The translations under genes were made by a program, and so were the position numbers. The notes under the pieces were generated by a model. It did no database searches. It was not told where the DNA came from and saw nothing but the letters and a program-made list of their open reading frames with translations. DNA of 64,000 bases, taken from contig JAKGHH010000001.1 of assembly GCA_022828595.1 (NCBI GenBank), positions 116,820,999 to 116,884,998 on the forward strand, read 5' to 3'. Positions 22,745-32,266 of this stretch are shown piece after piece (within the stretch, counting starts at the first letter, position 1; each line of letters opens with the position of its first letter). This DNA is from Nelumbo lutea (lineage: Eukaryota > Streptophyta > Magnoliopsida > Proteales > Nelumbonaceae).

Positions 22745-25223
22745 ATGATTTGGTTGATTGGTCCTTGTTGCTAGAAGTATTAGAGTCTGTTGGTTTTGGG
22801 CAGAGGTGGTGCAAGTGGATAAAAGGGTGTATCAAAATGTGCCACTATTCTATACTGGTGAATGGTAGGGTGATAGATCATTTTCCAACTACTAGGGGTA
22901 TTAGACAAGGGGACCCCCTCTCTCCCTTCCTTTTTACCCTGATTGCTGAAGTGTTAGGGATGCTTATTGAGAAAGCAGATTCTAGAGGCTTGGTAAGTGG
23001 TTGGAGATTTGGGAGGGACAGGGTTCCGGTCACTCATCTACAATTTGTGGATGACACAATTCTGTTTTGTGGTGATGAGGAGATTAGGTGGGTTAGTAAT
23101 TTAATGTTGGTGATCAATGTGTTTGAACAAGTGACTAACCTCAAATTAAACTTTGATAAGAGTTGTGTGATTGGCATCAATATGAGTGTCAGAGAGGTGA
23201 AAGAAAGGGCTCAAGTTTTGGGTTGTGAGACTGCTCAATGGCCATTGAAATATCTGGGCCTCCCACTAGGGGATAACCCTACCAAGAGGAGCTTTTGGAA
23301 CCTGGTGATTGACATATTCACAAAAAGGTTAGCCTCTTGGAAGAAAAACTACCTGTCTTTGGGTGGTAAGATAACTTTGATTAAGTCAACCCCAGCAAAC
23401 CTTCCGGTTTACTTACTGTTTGTGTTTAGAATTCCTGAGGGAGTATGTAGGATTTTGGAAAAATTAATGAGGGATTTCTTATGGGAACCAGGGGAGGAGA
23501 AAAGGGACCATAGAGTTAGGTGGGACTTGATTACAAAAGCCAAAAGTGATGGTGGACTGGGTTTGGGAAACTTACAGAAGAAGAATGAAGCCCTTCTGGG
23601 GAAATGGTTGTGGAGATTGAATAAAGAAAGGGAGAATTTGTGGGCTAAAATAGTCCTAAGTATTCATGGGCAAGAGGCTGATGGCTGGGATACGGAGATC
23701 TCATCTAGGGCTATAAGGACTTCTCCTTGGAAGTCTATTCATGCCATCCTTCCTTCTTTTCTTCCTTTCATCAGGTATGACCTCTGTTCTGGTATGCCTG
23801 TGAGATTCTAGGAACATATTTGGGTGGGTGACACTCCTTTGAAAGAGCAATTCCCCTCTTTATTTTCTCTCTCAAGGTTTAAAAATGAGCCTGTAGCCAC
23901 CTTTCTTACCTTGTTTAATTTTGCTTTTAATTGGAATCTGGGTTTTAGAATGGCTCTTAGAGATTCTGAATTGGAATCCATTTCTAACTTGCTTAAGATT
24001 CTGGAGGAGGTAGTTATTGACCCCTCCAGAGTGGACAGTAGGGTGTGGTCTCTTGTTCCATCAGGTATTTTCTCTTTCTCTTCTTTTTTCAAAGAATTAA
24101 CATAGTCCAATCCGGTCCTTGGTTCTCCTTTTCCAGTCTCAGAAGTTTGGGGTAGACCAATTCCTCCCAGACTAGGTGCTTTTTATTGGGAAGCTATCCT
24201 AGAAAAGTGTAACACTTGTGACCTACTTCAAAAGAAAAGGCCTAATTGGTGTTTATCCCCGCACTGGTGCATTTTATGTAAGAAGAATGGTGAGAGTTGT
24301 TATCACTTATTAGTTTATTGCCCCTTTGTTTCAGAAATCTAGTGTTGGTTTTTCTCTCTTTTTGGTTGCAGGTGGACCTTCCCTTCAAGTGTGCAGAGCT
24401 TGTTTAGTACTACATCAGTAAGGGATTTAAAAAAGAGTGGTAAAATCTTGTGGAGATGTGCTAGAGCAGCTGTATGCTGGACTCTGTGGGAGTAAAGAAA
24501 TTAAAGAACTTTTCATGAGAAAGAAAAAAGTAGGGAAGCCATCATTGAATTAATATATGTTAGGGTGGTTCATTGGATCAAGTCTATGAAGATATTTAAA
24601 GGTTATTCAACAGGAGACATCATTCGAAAATGGAAAGAAGTGGCTTGGTCTGCCCCCTTGACTTCTTCCCCTAGTCCAGCTTGGACTCCTCCAACTTCAA
24701 GATTGATTAAATTGAACTTTGATGGCAGCAGTGAAGGAAACTCAGGCCCAACAGGTGTAGGTGGAGTGTTCAAGGATGAAGAAGGTCAAATTATTGTCAT
24801 GTTCTCAGCACCTATAGGCTGGGGGGATTCATTGAGAGCCGAAATTTTGGTAGCTCTGGAAGGGATCAAAAGAGCCCAGCTGTTGAAAATCAGAAATCTG
24901 TTGGTGGAAGGAGACTCTAGGCTGATAGTTAGCTGGTTGTAGGAGGAAGATTCTAGTTTGTGGAAGTTCTCAAATGAAAAAAAGAAAATCAACCGAGTTA
25001 CTCAAAACATGCAAATTCAGGTTCAGTGGGCCAAGAGGTGTGCCAATTCTCTAGCAGACTCTTTGGCCAAACAAGGAGTGGGAAGAGCAAATCTCTTTTG
25101 GGCTGTTTTGTAATCTGACCTTTAATGTTAGGGAGGTTAAGTGTTCTTACCCCTACCTTCATATTGTATTTTTCTATAATAATTTTTCTTAATAAAAGTC
25201 ACTGTTATTGTTCAAAAAAAAAG
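22745..25223 (+). mobile_element. LINE B (L1-type), 5'-truncated, 2.5 kb
   Basis: Flanked by the perfect 14-bp duplication TCAAGAAAAAGCTT (22731-22744 and 25224-25237), with an oligo-A run just before the second copy. It has a 361-codon open RT stretch (22726-23811) including GIRQGDPLSPFLFTLIA and QFVDDTILFC. It continues with the C-terminal zinc-binding region (about 23820-24480, WCLSPHWCILCKKNGESCYH) and an RNase H-like domain (about 24710-25110, KLNFDGSSEGNSGPTGVGG, ANSLADSLAKQG). It is 5'-truncated inside RT. The coding sequence is less decayed than LINE A, so the insertion is probably younger. Both belong to the same plant L1 group. Confidence 0.93.
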
Positions 25224-25349
25224 TCAAGAAAAAGCTTGGCTGTTTGGAAATAATAGCTTGGGCTGTTTGGGTGATTCCTACACATGACACGTTACTCCAT
25301 TCAATTCTTTGCTTGTCTTTTTACCTGTCAAACATGGTAATGCATCTTG

Positions 25350-25852
25350 TAGGGGTGTCCACGGTTCAGTTAACCAAACCATGGCCAATTTTTTTGCAAA
25401 CCGAACTGGTACCACCGGTTTTTCCATTTCTATAAACCAAAATCGAAATGGTACCACCGGTTAACTAGTCCACCGGTTTTGACTTATGACCGGTTTGGTT
25501 TTTCTGTTTTTTTATATCTATAATATATATTATATAAATATATGTATAATATTATATTATAAATAATAAATGATATATATAATATATTAAAAATATTAGA
25601 AAAATATATAACATATTTATAAATAGACTATTATAAATATTATATGTATATATTTATATATAATATATAGAAAATATGTGCTGGTCGGTTCGGTTAACTG
25701 TCGATTTTTGTAGGTTAACCGAAAACTGAACTGGTCCTTTGGTTTTTCAAAAATACCAAACCAAAACTGAACCGACCGATTCATTTAACTGCATTTTCTG
25801 GTTTAGTTTTCTCACTTCGATTCGGTTTTTTGGTTTTTCATGGACACCCCTA
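25350..25852. mobile_element. Non-autonomous TIR element, TAGGGGTGTCCA ends
   Basis: Perfect 12-bp inverted ends TAGGGGTGTCCA and TGGACACCCCTA enclose CGGTT-rich arms around an AT core. It is of the hAT-type MITE class also seen elsewhere in this window. No matching 8-bp duplication was found. It is nested in the TIR element of 22731-25916. Confidence 0.75.
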
Positions 25853-26810
25853 AGTGCCATGCACAGGAAGCTTCCAAGCAGCCAAGGCTGTTTTTTTTCC
25901 AAACAGCAAGTTTTTCCCCATGATCTGTGCATGTCGTGTAAATGCATCTAATGGAATTCTATGTGACAGCATGCTGAGTCCCTCTCTTTGCACGTGGTCT
26001 TCTTCATTTTCCTTTAACTCGAGTAGAATTCCTTCGCATCCATTAAAAAAATGTAAAATCCTTTCACGACATTTGGTGCGAAGTGTATCATAGAGACCAC
26101 CATTTGATTCTACTACCTGGAATATCTGGGCCAAATGTTGACCTGATCAACCTATGCAGATGCAAAATTACCGACTTATTAGGCAAGTGGCTTTTGTTGG
26201 ATGTTCCTGTGTAGTTGATTAAATTAATAAGAAAGGAAGGTCTTCAATTTAATTTAAACACCATACGAGTTGGGTCTTCTGACTGGATTGCTCATTTGTG
26301 TAGAAGTGATCCCTACGTAGAACCCATTGAGTAATGGTCCTGAGGTTACTTAAAATTTGCCTCGTGCACAACTTGGGGGAGTTCTCTATTCTCCATGCTG
26401 AAATTGGTTTTCTGCTGATTCAAATTAGGAAGTTTGTTTTGGGCCATCGTCATCATCATCATTAGTTCGTTTTTTGTTTAATCAGGAGAACTCAAATTGG
26501 TTACACGGTTTGAGCAGGTTCATGGAGCATTTGCTGGATATAGTGGCATTACAGTGGGCATATGCAATATTCTCTATGTCTACCTTCCAATTCCTGAAAT
26601 TTCTTACTCCAGGCAAGTGGATCCTAACAGTCGCATGTGGCATCATTACTTGACATTGATTTGCCAACCGGACTTGATAACAAGGTTCATATGTTCATGG
26701 GGAAATCTTTTAAAATGCCCCCAAGTTTTAGGAAATGGACTAAAAACTTCTCTACTGTTTGCAGAATCTCTTAAAAACTTAAATTTTCTGACAATTGATT
26801 AAATATGAAT

Positions 26811-27432
26811 GTTGTTAAAATTTTACGATTTACAATATGATTCATGATTTTGAATCATGAATCTCGATGGTTTCAATTTGAATCTTATGTCTGAATCATT
26901 TTCTGCAAAAATCTTATGATTTTTGTTTAAATCATATGATTTGAATAATAAATCTTACGATTTATACAATTCTTGCGATTTGAATGAATTCAATTAAGAA
27001 TAAATTCTCTACTTTGTCATTTTATTGTGAATATTTAGTTTTTTGAAAGGTGACTTGTTCTAAATACCTTATTAGAAATTGACTTATTTATGTTATTTAA
27101 AACCATATATTGAATTTATTTTCAACATATGTAGGATAAAGAGTCATCATATGTGGATTATTTAACTTTCAACTCAAATTTGATTATATCATCGTAAACT
27201 TCTATTGTATAAGTGGTAAATTCTATTGATTTAGGTACATACATAGTAGATATAGACTAAAAATCAGGTAGAATCACTTAACTACATATATTTTGTCTTT
27301 TAGTATATCTATATTTATTTTTTACAAGTTTTTAAAAAATAGAAATAATCTTATGGTTTATGATATGATTCACGATTCAATTCAATTCAATTTTCTCTAT
27401 ATTTACGATGCAATTACGATTTTCACAACATT
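26811..27432. mobile_element. AT-rich MITE-like element
   Basis: The left end GTTGTTAAAATTTTACGATT is mirrored at the right end, which closes ..ACGATTTTCACAAC. Subterminal TATGATTCA/TGAATCATA blocks repeat. It is AT-rich and non-coding. No target duplication was identified, so the boundaries are approximate. From 27433 to 27850 nothing is recognised. Confidence 0.5.
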
Positions 27433-27854
27433 GCTAAATATTTCCCTGCTGTTAGCGTCATTACAAGTTGAAAGTTTCATCTTCAAAGTGCATGAAAAGT
27501 TGTATAGTTTTTCTAAATCCCTGTTGTACCCTTTTGTGGTTGAAACTTGAAAATTCCCTTCTATGCTCAAAAGTTCTACAGAACTTTTTCCACATGAAAA
27601 GTTTCATCTTCAAATCTTCCATTCTTGTTAAAATCCACATAAAAATGTTGGTGATAGAATCATTTTTCTAGATGGGTTTCTTTTTAATTTCAATTGATAG
27701 AAAATACTATTGTTCTTCCATTATTCTTGAATGTCCTGCAAATATGAGAAGACAGGTCTAATAGAAACAGATGTATCATGTAATAGAAATAACAATAATA
27801 ATTACTTGGATATTAAATGATTTTTTAAGAAATGGAAAAAGGATATGGGAATAG

Positions 27855-28365
27855 GGAGGTGATGGCCCGATGGCCCGGCCCGGCCCGGCCTGCACCCCGG
27901 TCGGGCTTAGTCATGTAATTAGGCCCATGGGCCTGACCTTGGGCCTAACACAGTAAGCCCGTGTTTCGGGCCGGGCTCGGGATTTGTCAAAAAAGCCCGG
28001 CTCAAGCCCGGCCCGCCCGACTCAGCATTATATATTTTATAAAATACATAATATGTATTTTATATATTATATAAAATATATAAATAATATAATTTTATTA
28101 AAATATATATTTATAATTTAATATATACATTTTTTATTATTTTCTTTATAATTTCTCTCTCTCTCTCTCTATTCAGCCACTTCAACAGAAGTAACAATAT
28201 GGGCTAAATTTCGGGCTCAGGCCCAGGCCCGGGCTTCGGGCTTTTTATGAGGGTCAGGCTCAGGCCCAAGTTGTAGGCCCAATGGTCGGGCTGGGCTCGG
28301 GCTCGAGCCTTAGAAAAATCTGTTAATACAGAGTGAAAGCCTGGCCCGGCCCATGAACAGGTCTA
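27855..28365. mobile_element. GGCCCGG-rich hAT-type MITE, left end degraded
   Basis: GC-rich arms made of GGCCCGG and CGGGCT repeats flank an AT-only core (28025-28150). The right end is GGCCCATGAACAGGTCTA, the same terminus as the element at 35125-35784. The left terminus does not match, so this copy is probably truncated or rearranged. Confidence 0.65.
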
Positions 28366-28821
28366 ATTGTAACAAGAAGACAGCAGTGACAACACTGCGA
28401 TTTTGAATTTTTCTTTGTGAGGACAATGACTCATCTCCCATTTCAGCTGATGAAATCTTTTTCAACGTTTGGATTTGATCAATCTTAACAACTTCAACCA
28501 TGATCTTCTTTTTGTTGACGGCCAAGACGATTATTTCAAGGCTCCAAATCCCTTTTCTATTTGACTCCATTTGATAAAGTTATTGATTGATGAACGGGAT
28601 TCTAATCTTCCGAGATCATGTTTATCCAAAGTCAATGAACTTGAATGAATATTGGCCCATACTTATTGTGTTTGGACACCAAAATTGGTTCAAACACTGT
28701 TGAATAGATATAAGAACAACCAGACTGGATCTTCCGAGCATTGACTCATTATAGAACTCCATTGCTTTGTTTTCTTTGACTCATAATAGCAACCCACGTT
28801 GAAGCAACAGTAACGGGAAGC
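28366..28821. other. Intergenic, nothing recognised
   Basis: It holds an 86-codon minus-strand frame (28310-28570) that overlaps the MITE and has no recognisable motif, so I do not call it a gene. Confidence 0.4.
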
Positions 28822-29102
28822 ATGGTTTTTAAAACCGAATCGGCCAGGGGTCCCGTTGCTGGTTTGAACGGTCCGACTGTTCGACCCAAATGGCTGACCC
28901 GTTCTGACAAAAAAAATAAAAGAATTTTAAAAAAATTTAAAATTTTGAAAAATGGTCAAAACTGTTCGAATGATTAACCAGCCGGTTTAGCGGTTTATTG
29001 ACCAAAATCAACGATTTTGAGAGAAAAATGGAACCAGTCAGGTGACCGATTCTCGGTTTTTCCAGTCTGACCATCCGATCCGGTCCGGTTTTGAAAAGAA
29101 TG
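28822..29102. mobile_element. Small TIR element with TTTTTAAAACCG end
   Basis: The left CATGGTTTTTAAAACCG is mirrored at the right by CGGTTTTGAAAAGAATG. CGG-rich arms flank a short A/T core. Both flanks contain ACGGG (28813-28817 and 29103-29107), possibly part of a target duplication. Class uncertain, perhaps Mutator-type. Confidence 0.5.
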
Positions 29103-29933
29103 ACGGGTAAGGGTATATTTGTTTTCTTTGACTCATAATTGCAACTCTTCCAAGAAGAAAGAAGACAGACCTAAGATTCCAAAGGATGACATATAGACGT
29201 TTGTGCAAGGGGAATAGTGCCCACAGTAATTCCTCTTGCTCTATCAACCTTCCCACGTAAATGCAGAAAATGCTTCAATCAGGCATCAGGAAGGTGTTGA
29301 AACTTTTTACAGTAGTAGCACTCCATTGCTTTGGATGGGCTCAATCTTGTGTCTAAATCTTTGAGAGAAACAATCATTCTACCAATGAAACCCGATACAC
29401 TACATGCCGAGTAGGATACATGGAAATATTAAAGAGGTTACTAAAATAAGACCAAACTTTAGAAGCCATATCTCCAGTACACTTGGAAGCCAAATAGACA
29501 CCTCTTCACGTTATGATCTCATCAACTGGAATAGCACCATGCATTAATCTCCACATAAAAATAGCTATTTTAATTGATCCATCATCTTGAATTCAGGAAA
29601 TTGTAAATATACCAAGGGCAAAATCTATGATGCATGAACTGCATAATGAAGAAAAAAACGTGAATCAGTGATAAAATGACACACCATAGCTGAGATCTTT
29701 AAATGCTTTTAAAGTCTTGATGGCAACTATTCCTTTTGAAACATGAATGTATATCTTTTGAAATGTACCAATGAAAAATAGACCATGGAATGTGTTTAAT
29801 GTGATTTGTTGAAATCTTGATTTTAACATGCAGCAAATATTCATAAATGCAGTATAGTTGGATTCTAAAACTAAAATACAGAAAATCCATAAAATGGAAT
29901 GATGGCTTCCTTCCTAGTTTTCATGTCATAGAC

Positions 29934-30465
29934 TAGGGCTGTTCACAGGTTGGGTTGGGCGGGTTTATTGGTGATTTCCCAACCGACCCGATCTGATCGG
30001 TTTACCTAGAAATGAAACCGAAATCGATCATGTACTAAGTAAAACCGATCTGGTCGGTTTCAGTCAGTTAATGATTCTTTCGGTGTGAACGGTAAAGGAT
30101 TCAAGTCTAAGAAGCGAAGGCTGGATACTTAGAAATTAAAAATGATTTGATGGATTAAATCTGAAATTATATATATATTATATAATATCTGAAATATATT
30201 ATAATAAAACTGAAATATATCAGATATATGTATATATAATATATCTGAAATATATTATGTATATAATATATCTGACATATATTATATATAATATATATCT
30301 AAATCGGTTTGGGTCGGTTTGATTTTGGTTTTCACACATGAAAACCGAACCATCATTTTTTTTTAACCCAAAACCAATCAGTGCTGAAGAAAAACTGGCG
30401 ACTCAGGTTGGATCGGACCGGGTTGGTCAGTTTGGTCGGTTTGGGTCTTGTTATGAACAGCCTTA
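29934..30465. mobile_element. Non-autonomous hAT element, 532 bp, 8-bp TSD
   Basis: The ends are TAGGGCTGTTCA and TGAACAGCCTTA. CGGTTT-rich arms flank a TATA-rich core. The flanks TCATAGAC (29926-29933) and TCATGGAC (30466-30473) differ by one base and fit an 8-bp hAT duplication. No coding capacity. Confidence 0.85.
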
Positions 30466-30473
30466 TCATGGAC

Positions 30474-32149
30474 CATCTTAAATAATAAAAAAAAAAGGCG
30501 AAAGACTTCACAGCTTAGTCCCTTGTATTTGCAAACAAATCCTGGGTTTATGTTCTGTTCTCTTGTAATTTCTCATCTCCACTCTCATGGATGTGTGACC
30601 CATGGTGGGATGTTGGCTAGATAGCATTAAGGCCCACCCACGCTTACAATTTATAAGAAGATAGATCGAGAGCTAGGATGGAATCCAAAATAGAAGATTG
30701 ATCAAGACATAGTGAACGACAATGTTGAAGAAACTGTTTATGGATTGTCATGGCCCGATGGGTTCTTGAAGTTAGATTGTTAGAACCATCCCTCTACGAT
30801 CCAGTTTAAATATATGGGCTAGACCCGAACATGTAATTTACCCTAGGGCAGATAAATAGGATTACTTATAGCCCAGCCCAGTCCATTACGCAATATTATC
30901 CTTGTGGGCCTAAATTTGTTTAATTCATGTTTACCCTAGGGCAGATACTAGGCCGGGGCCGGGGGCCTGGAGCCAGCCCTTAAGTCCCAGATTGATGGGC
31001 GATTGCACAACTCAGTCCGGCCTAATACTAGAATATTAACATCCTTAAATTCTCGGTTTCAGTAGTTGTGAACTGTAAAGAGGAAATAGTCCTTTCAGGT
31101 GCAGAATAAAAAAACTAACTCGGGCCTTGGAGATCTCGTAGGTCAAAGATCAACCTCTGAGAGGTTAATCTCATAAAAGAATGTAATTCTTGCTTTTTAG
31201 AGCTGGGCGAGTGATAGTTGTGAAATGGTGGGTCCCGTCCAATTGACCAGTATTAGCACTATCTTACCTGAGTATTTTGTACTTAAGAAAATTGAAATCA
31301 GCATTTCTGGATTCTTGTTTGCAACTCTGTGTCAACTGATACATGATATGGATCATTTCTTTAAAGGTAGCTCTTTTATAATCTATATTTGTATCAGTGA
31401 TTGCTTTCCTTTGACCGGGTCAAAGATTAACTCCCTGTAATCAGGCCATGTCACCCGTCAAAATGCAACCCCACGTAGGACAGTCACGAGAAGGGTGAAG
31501 AAGTTGTCCTTTTCGCAGAGATATGTAGTGGAATCTCAGACCAGAGACCACCAATATGCATGTCTTAAATGCTTAATGGTCTCTTGCAGCCGAAGAGGAC
31601 AAAACCCAATTTTCTTTTCCATCTTAATTGAGACACAAATCAGCTTAACGCCCAAAGGCCAAAGTAATCAAGTTGCTAGAAAGCTGATGAACCGTTTCTT
31701 CTAAGCTCTCAACAGTAGAAGAATGTGATCGACCCAACCACAACCATGGTTGTGCGTGTAAATAAATCTGTCTCTGTGTATGAAATGTGAAACCAACACT
31801 TGCATATGGGGTTTGTAGATTATATTAATGTTTCCTGGTGGTCAGGTACGTCATCAAAGTACTTGAAAATCGAAATGCCCCATCACTCTTTTTTTATCTC
31901 TGAAAGGTTGTAGCTGGATGCCACATGGTGTCTGGGATAAAGGAGAAACCTTATACCATTCACTCTTGGTTTCTTATATTATAAAACTGAGCCTATCATC
32001 CAAAGAAAATTCTCTCAATAGACAAACATATCAGTTCACAGCCTGAAAGTCTGACCCACCAACCATTTACCCATAACTCATTCTCTTCCTCCAGTCCATA
32101 CTTAAAAAAAAAAAAAAAAAGTCGCTTCTTGTGTATTGAGAACCCACAG
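30474..32149. other. Intergenic, no gene recognised
   Basis: Mixed AT-rich DNA. A GGCCC-rich patch near 30780-31020 resembles MITE arms but I could not find paired ends. Short open frames lack motifs. Confidence 0.4.
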
Positions 32150-32266
32150 AATGCATCCCACATGCACATAGATCTCACCGTGTATTGAGAACATCTCCTA
32201 TACTTTGTATGGGGAGATGTTCCCAATATACGGTTGAAATGTGCTGTGGGGCACCCATGCAAATTC
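32150..32266. repeat. Compact foldback hairpin
   Basis: CCGTGTATTGAGAACATCTCC (about 32178-32198) pairs with GGAGATGTTCCCAATATACGG (about 32214-32234) with two mismatches and a loop of about 15 bases. The pairing weakly extends outward through GCATCCCACATGCACAT. Probably a short foldback repeat; a small-RNA precursor is possible but unproven. Confidence 0.6.

Larger units (their letters stand above)
22731..25916. mobile_element. TIR DNA transposon (hAT-like) carrying LINE B
   Basis: The left end TCAAGAAAAAGCTTGGCTGT (split by LINE B) mirrors the right end, whose complement reads GAAAAACTTGCTGTTTGG. Subterminal AGC(C)TTGG(G)CTG blocks also match. Flanks TACATGAT (22723-22730) and CCCATGAT (25917-25924) form an imperfect 8-bp duplication, as for hAT. 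Without LINE B (and one copy of its target duplication) the element is about 0.7 kb and non-coding. A second TIR element sits inside it at 25350-25852. Family assignment is tentative. Confidence 0.7.
19882..25976 (+). pseudogene. PFK exon split into three pieces by transposons
   Basis: Piece 1 (19882-19937) reads NYFKEIGVLVDVKYID, piece 2 (22718-22730) encodes STYMI, and piece 3 (25925-25976) reads CACRVNASNGILCDSML. Read together, the pieces follow the family order KKYFKEI..DVKYIDPTYMIRA.RANASDGILC. LINE A separates pieces 1 and 2. The TIR element, with LINE B inside it, separates pieces 2 and 3. Removing the insertions and one copy of each target duplication leaves the frame open across all three pieces. 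The junctions therefore define the pre-insertion site to the base. Confidence 0.9.
10426..26690 (+). pseudogene. PFK5-like: Plastid-type ATP-dependent 6-phosphofructokinase pseudogene
   Basis: Eight exon remnants are in family order. Exon 1 (10426-10770) has a transit-peptide-like start with stops, then WKIKFQEDFKRR and IPHLTDLFHDIQPF. Next are 11146-11236 (EDFSDSYPADE, MNNNDRVILK), 13979-14074 (LVITLRIYGVKK, FGYCGFSDKE), 14223-14329 (LSQKVVQN; GGILLGVSCGDPSVSDI after a 1-nt loss), 14461-14530 (NMLFVLGGNGTQAGANAIHNE spread over the exon), 17650-17730 (KKNAKGPYGHITLGDIG, HIQQQ), the split exon 19882-25976, and 26518-about 26690 (VHGAFAGYSGITVGI, YLPIPE, VDPNSRMWH). Most retain AG/GT borders. 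The exons for the GGLCPG loop and the PKTIDND catalytic block are missing. The enzyme phosphorylates fructose-6-phosphate in glycolysis; the DFxxxYPxDE segment fits the plastid PFK4/5 group. With stops in several exons and missing catalytic exons, it is dead. Confidence 0.88.

Noticed and set aside
27855..28365. CpG island
   Set aside because: GC richness comes from GGCCCGG repeats in MITE arms around an AT core, not from a promoter.
28310..28570. 86-codon minus-strand frame
   Set aside because: Overlaps the end of a MITE and has no motif.
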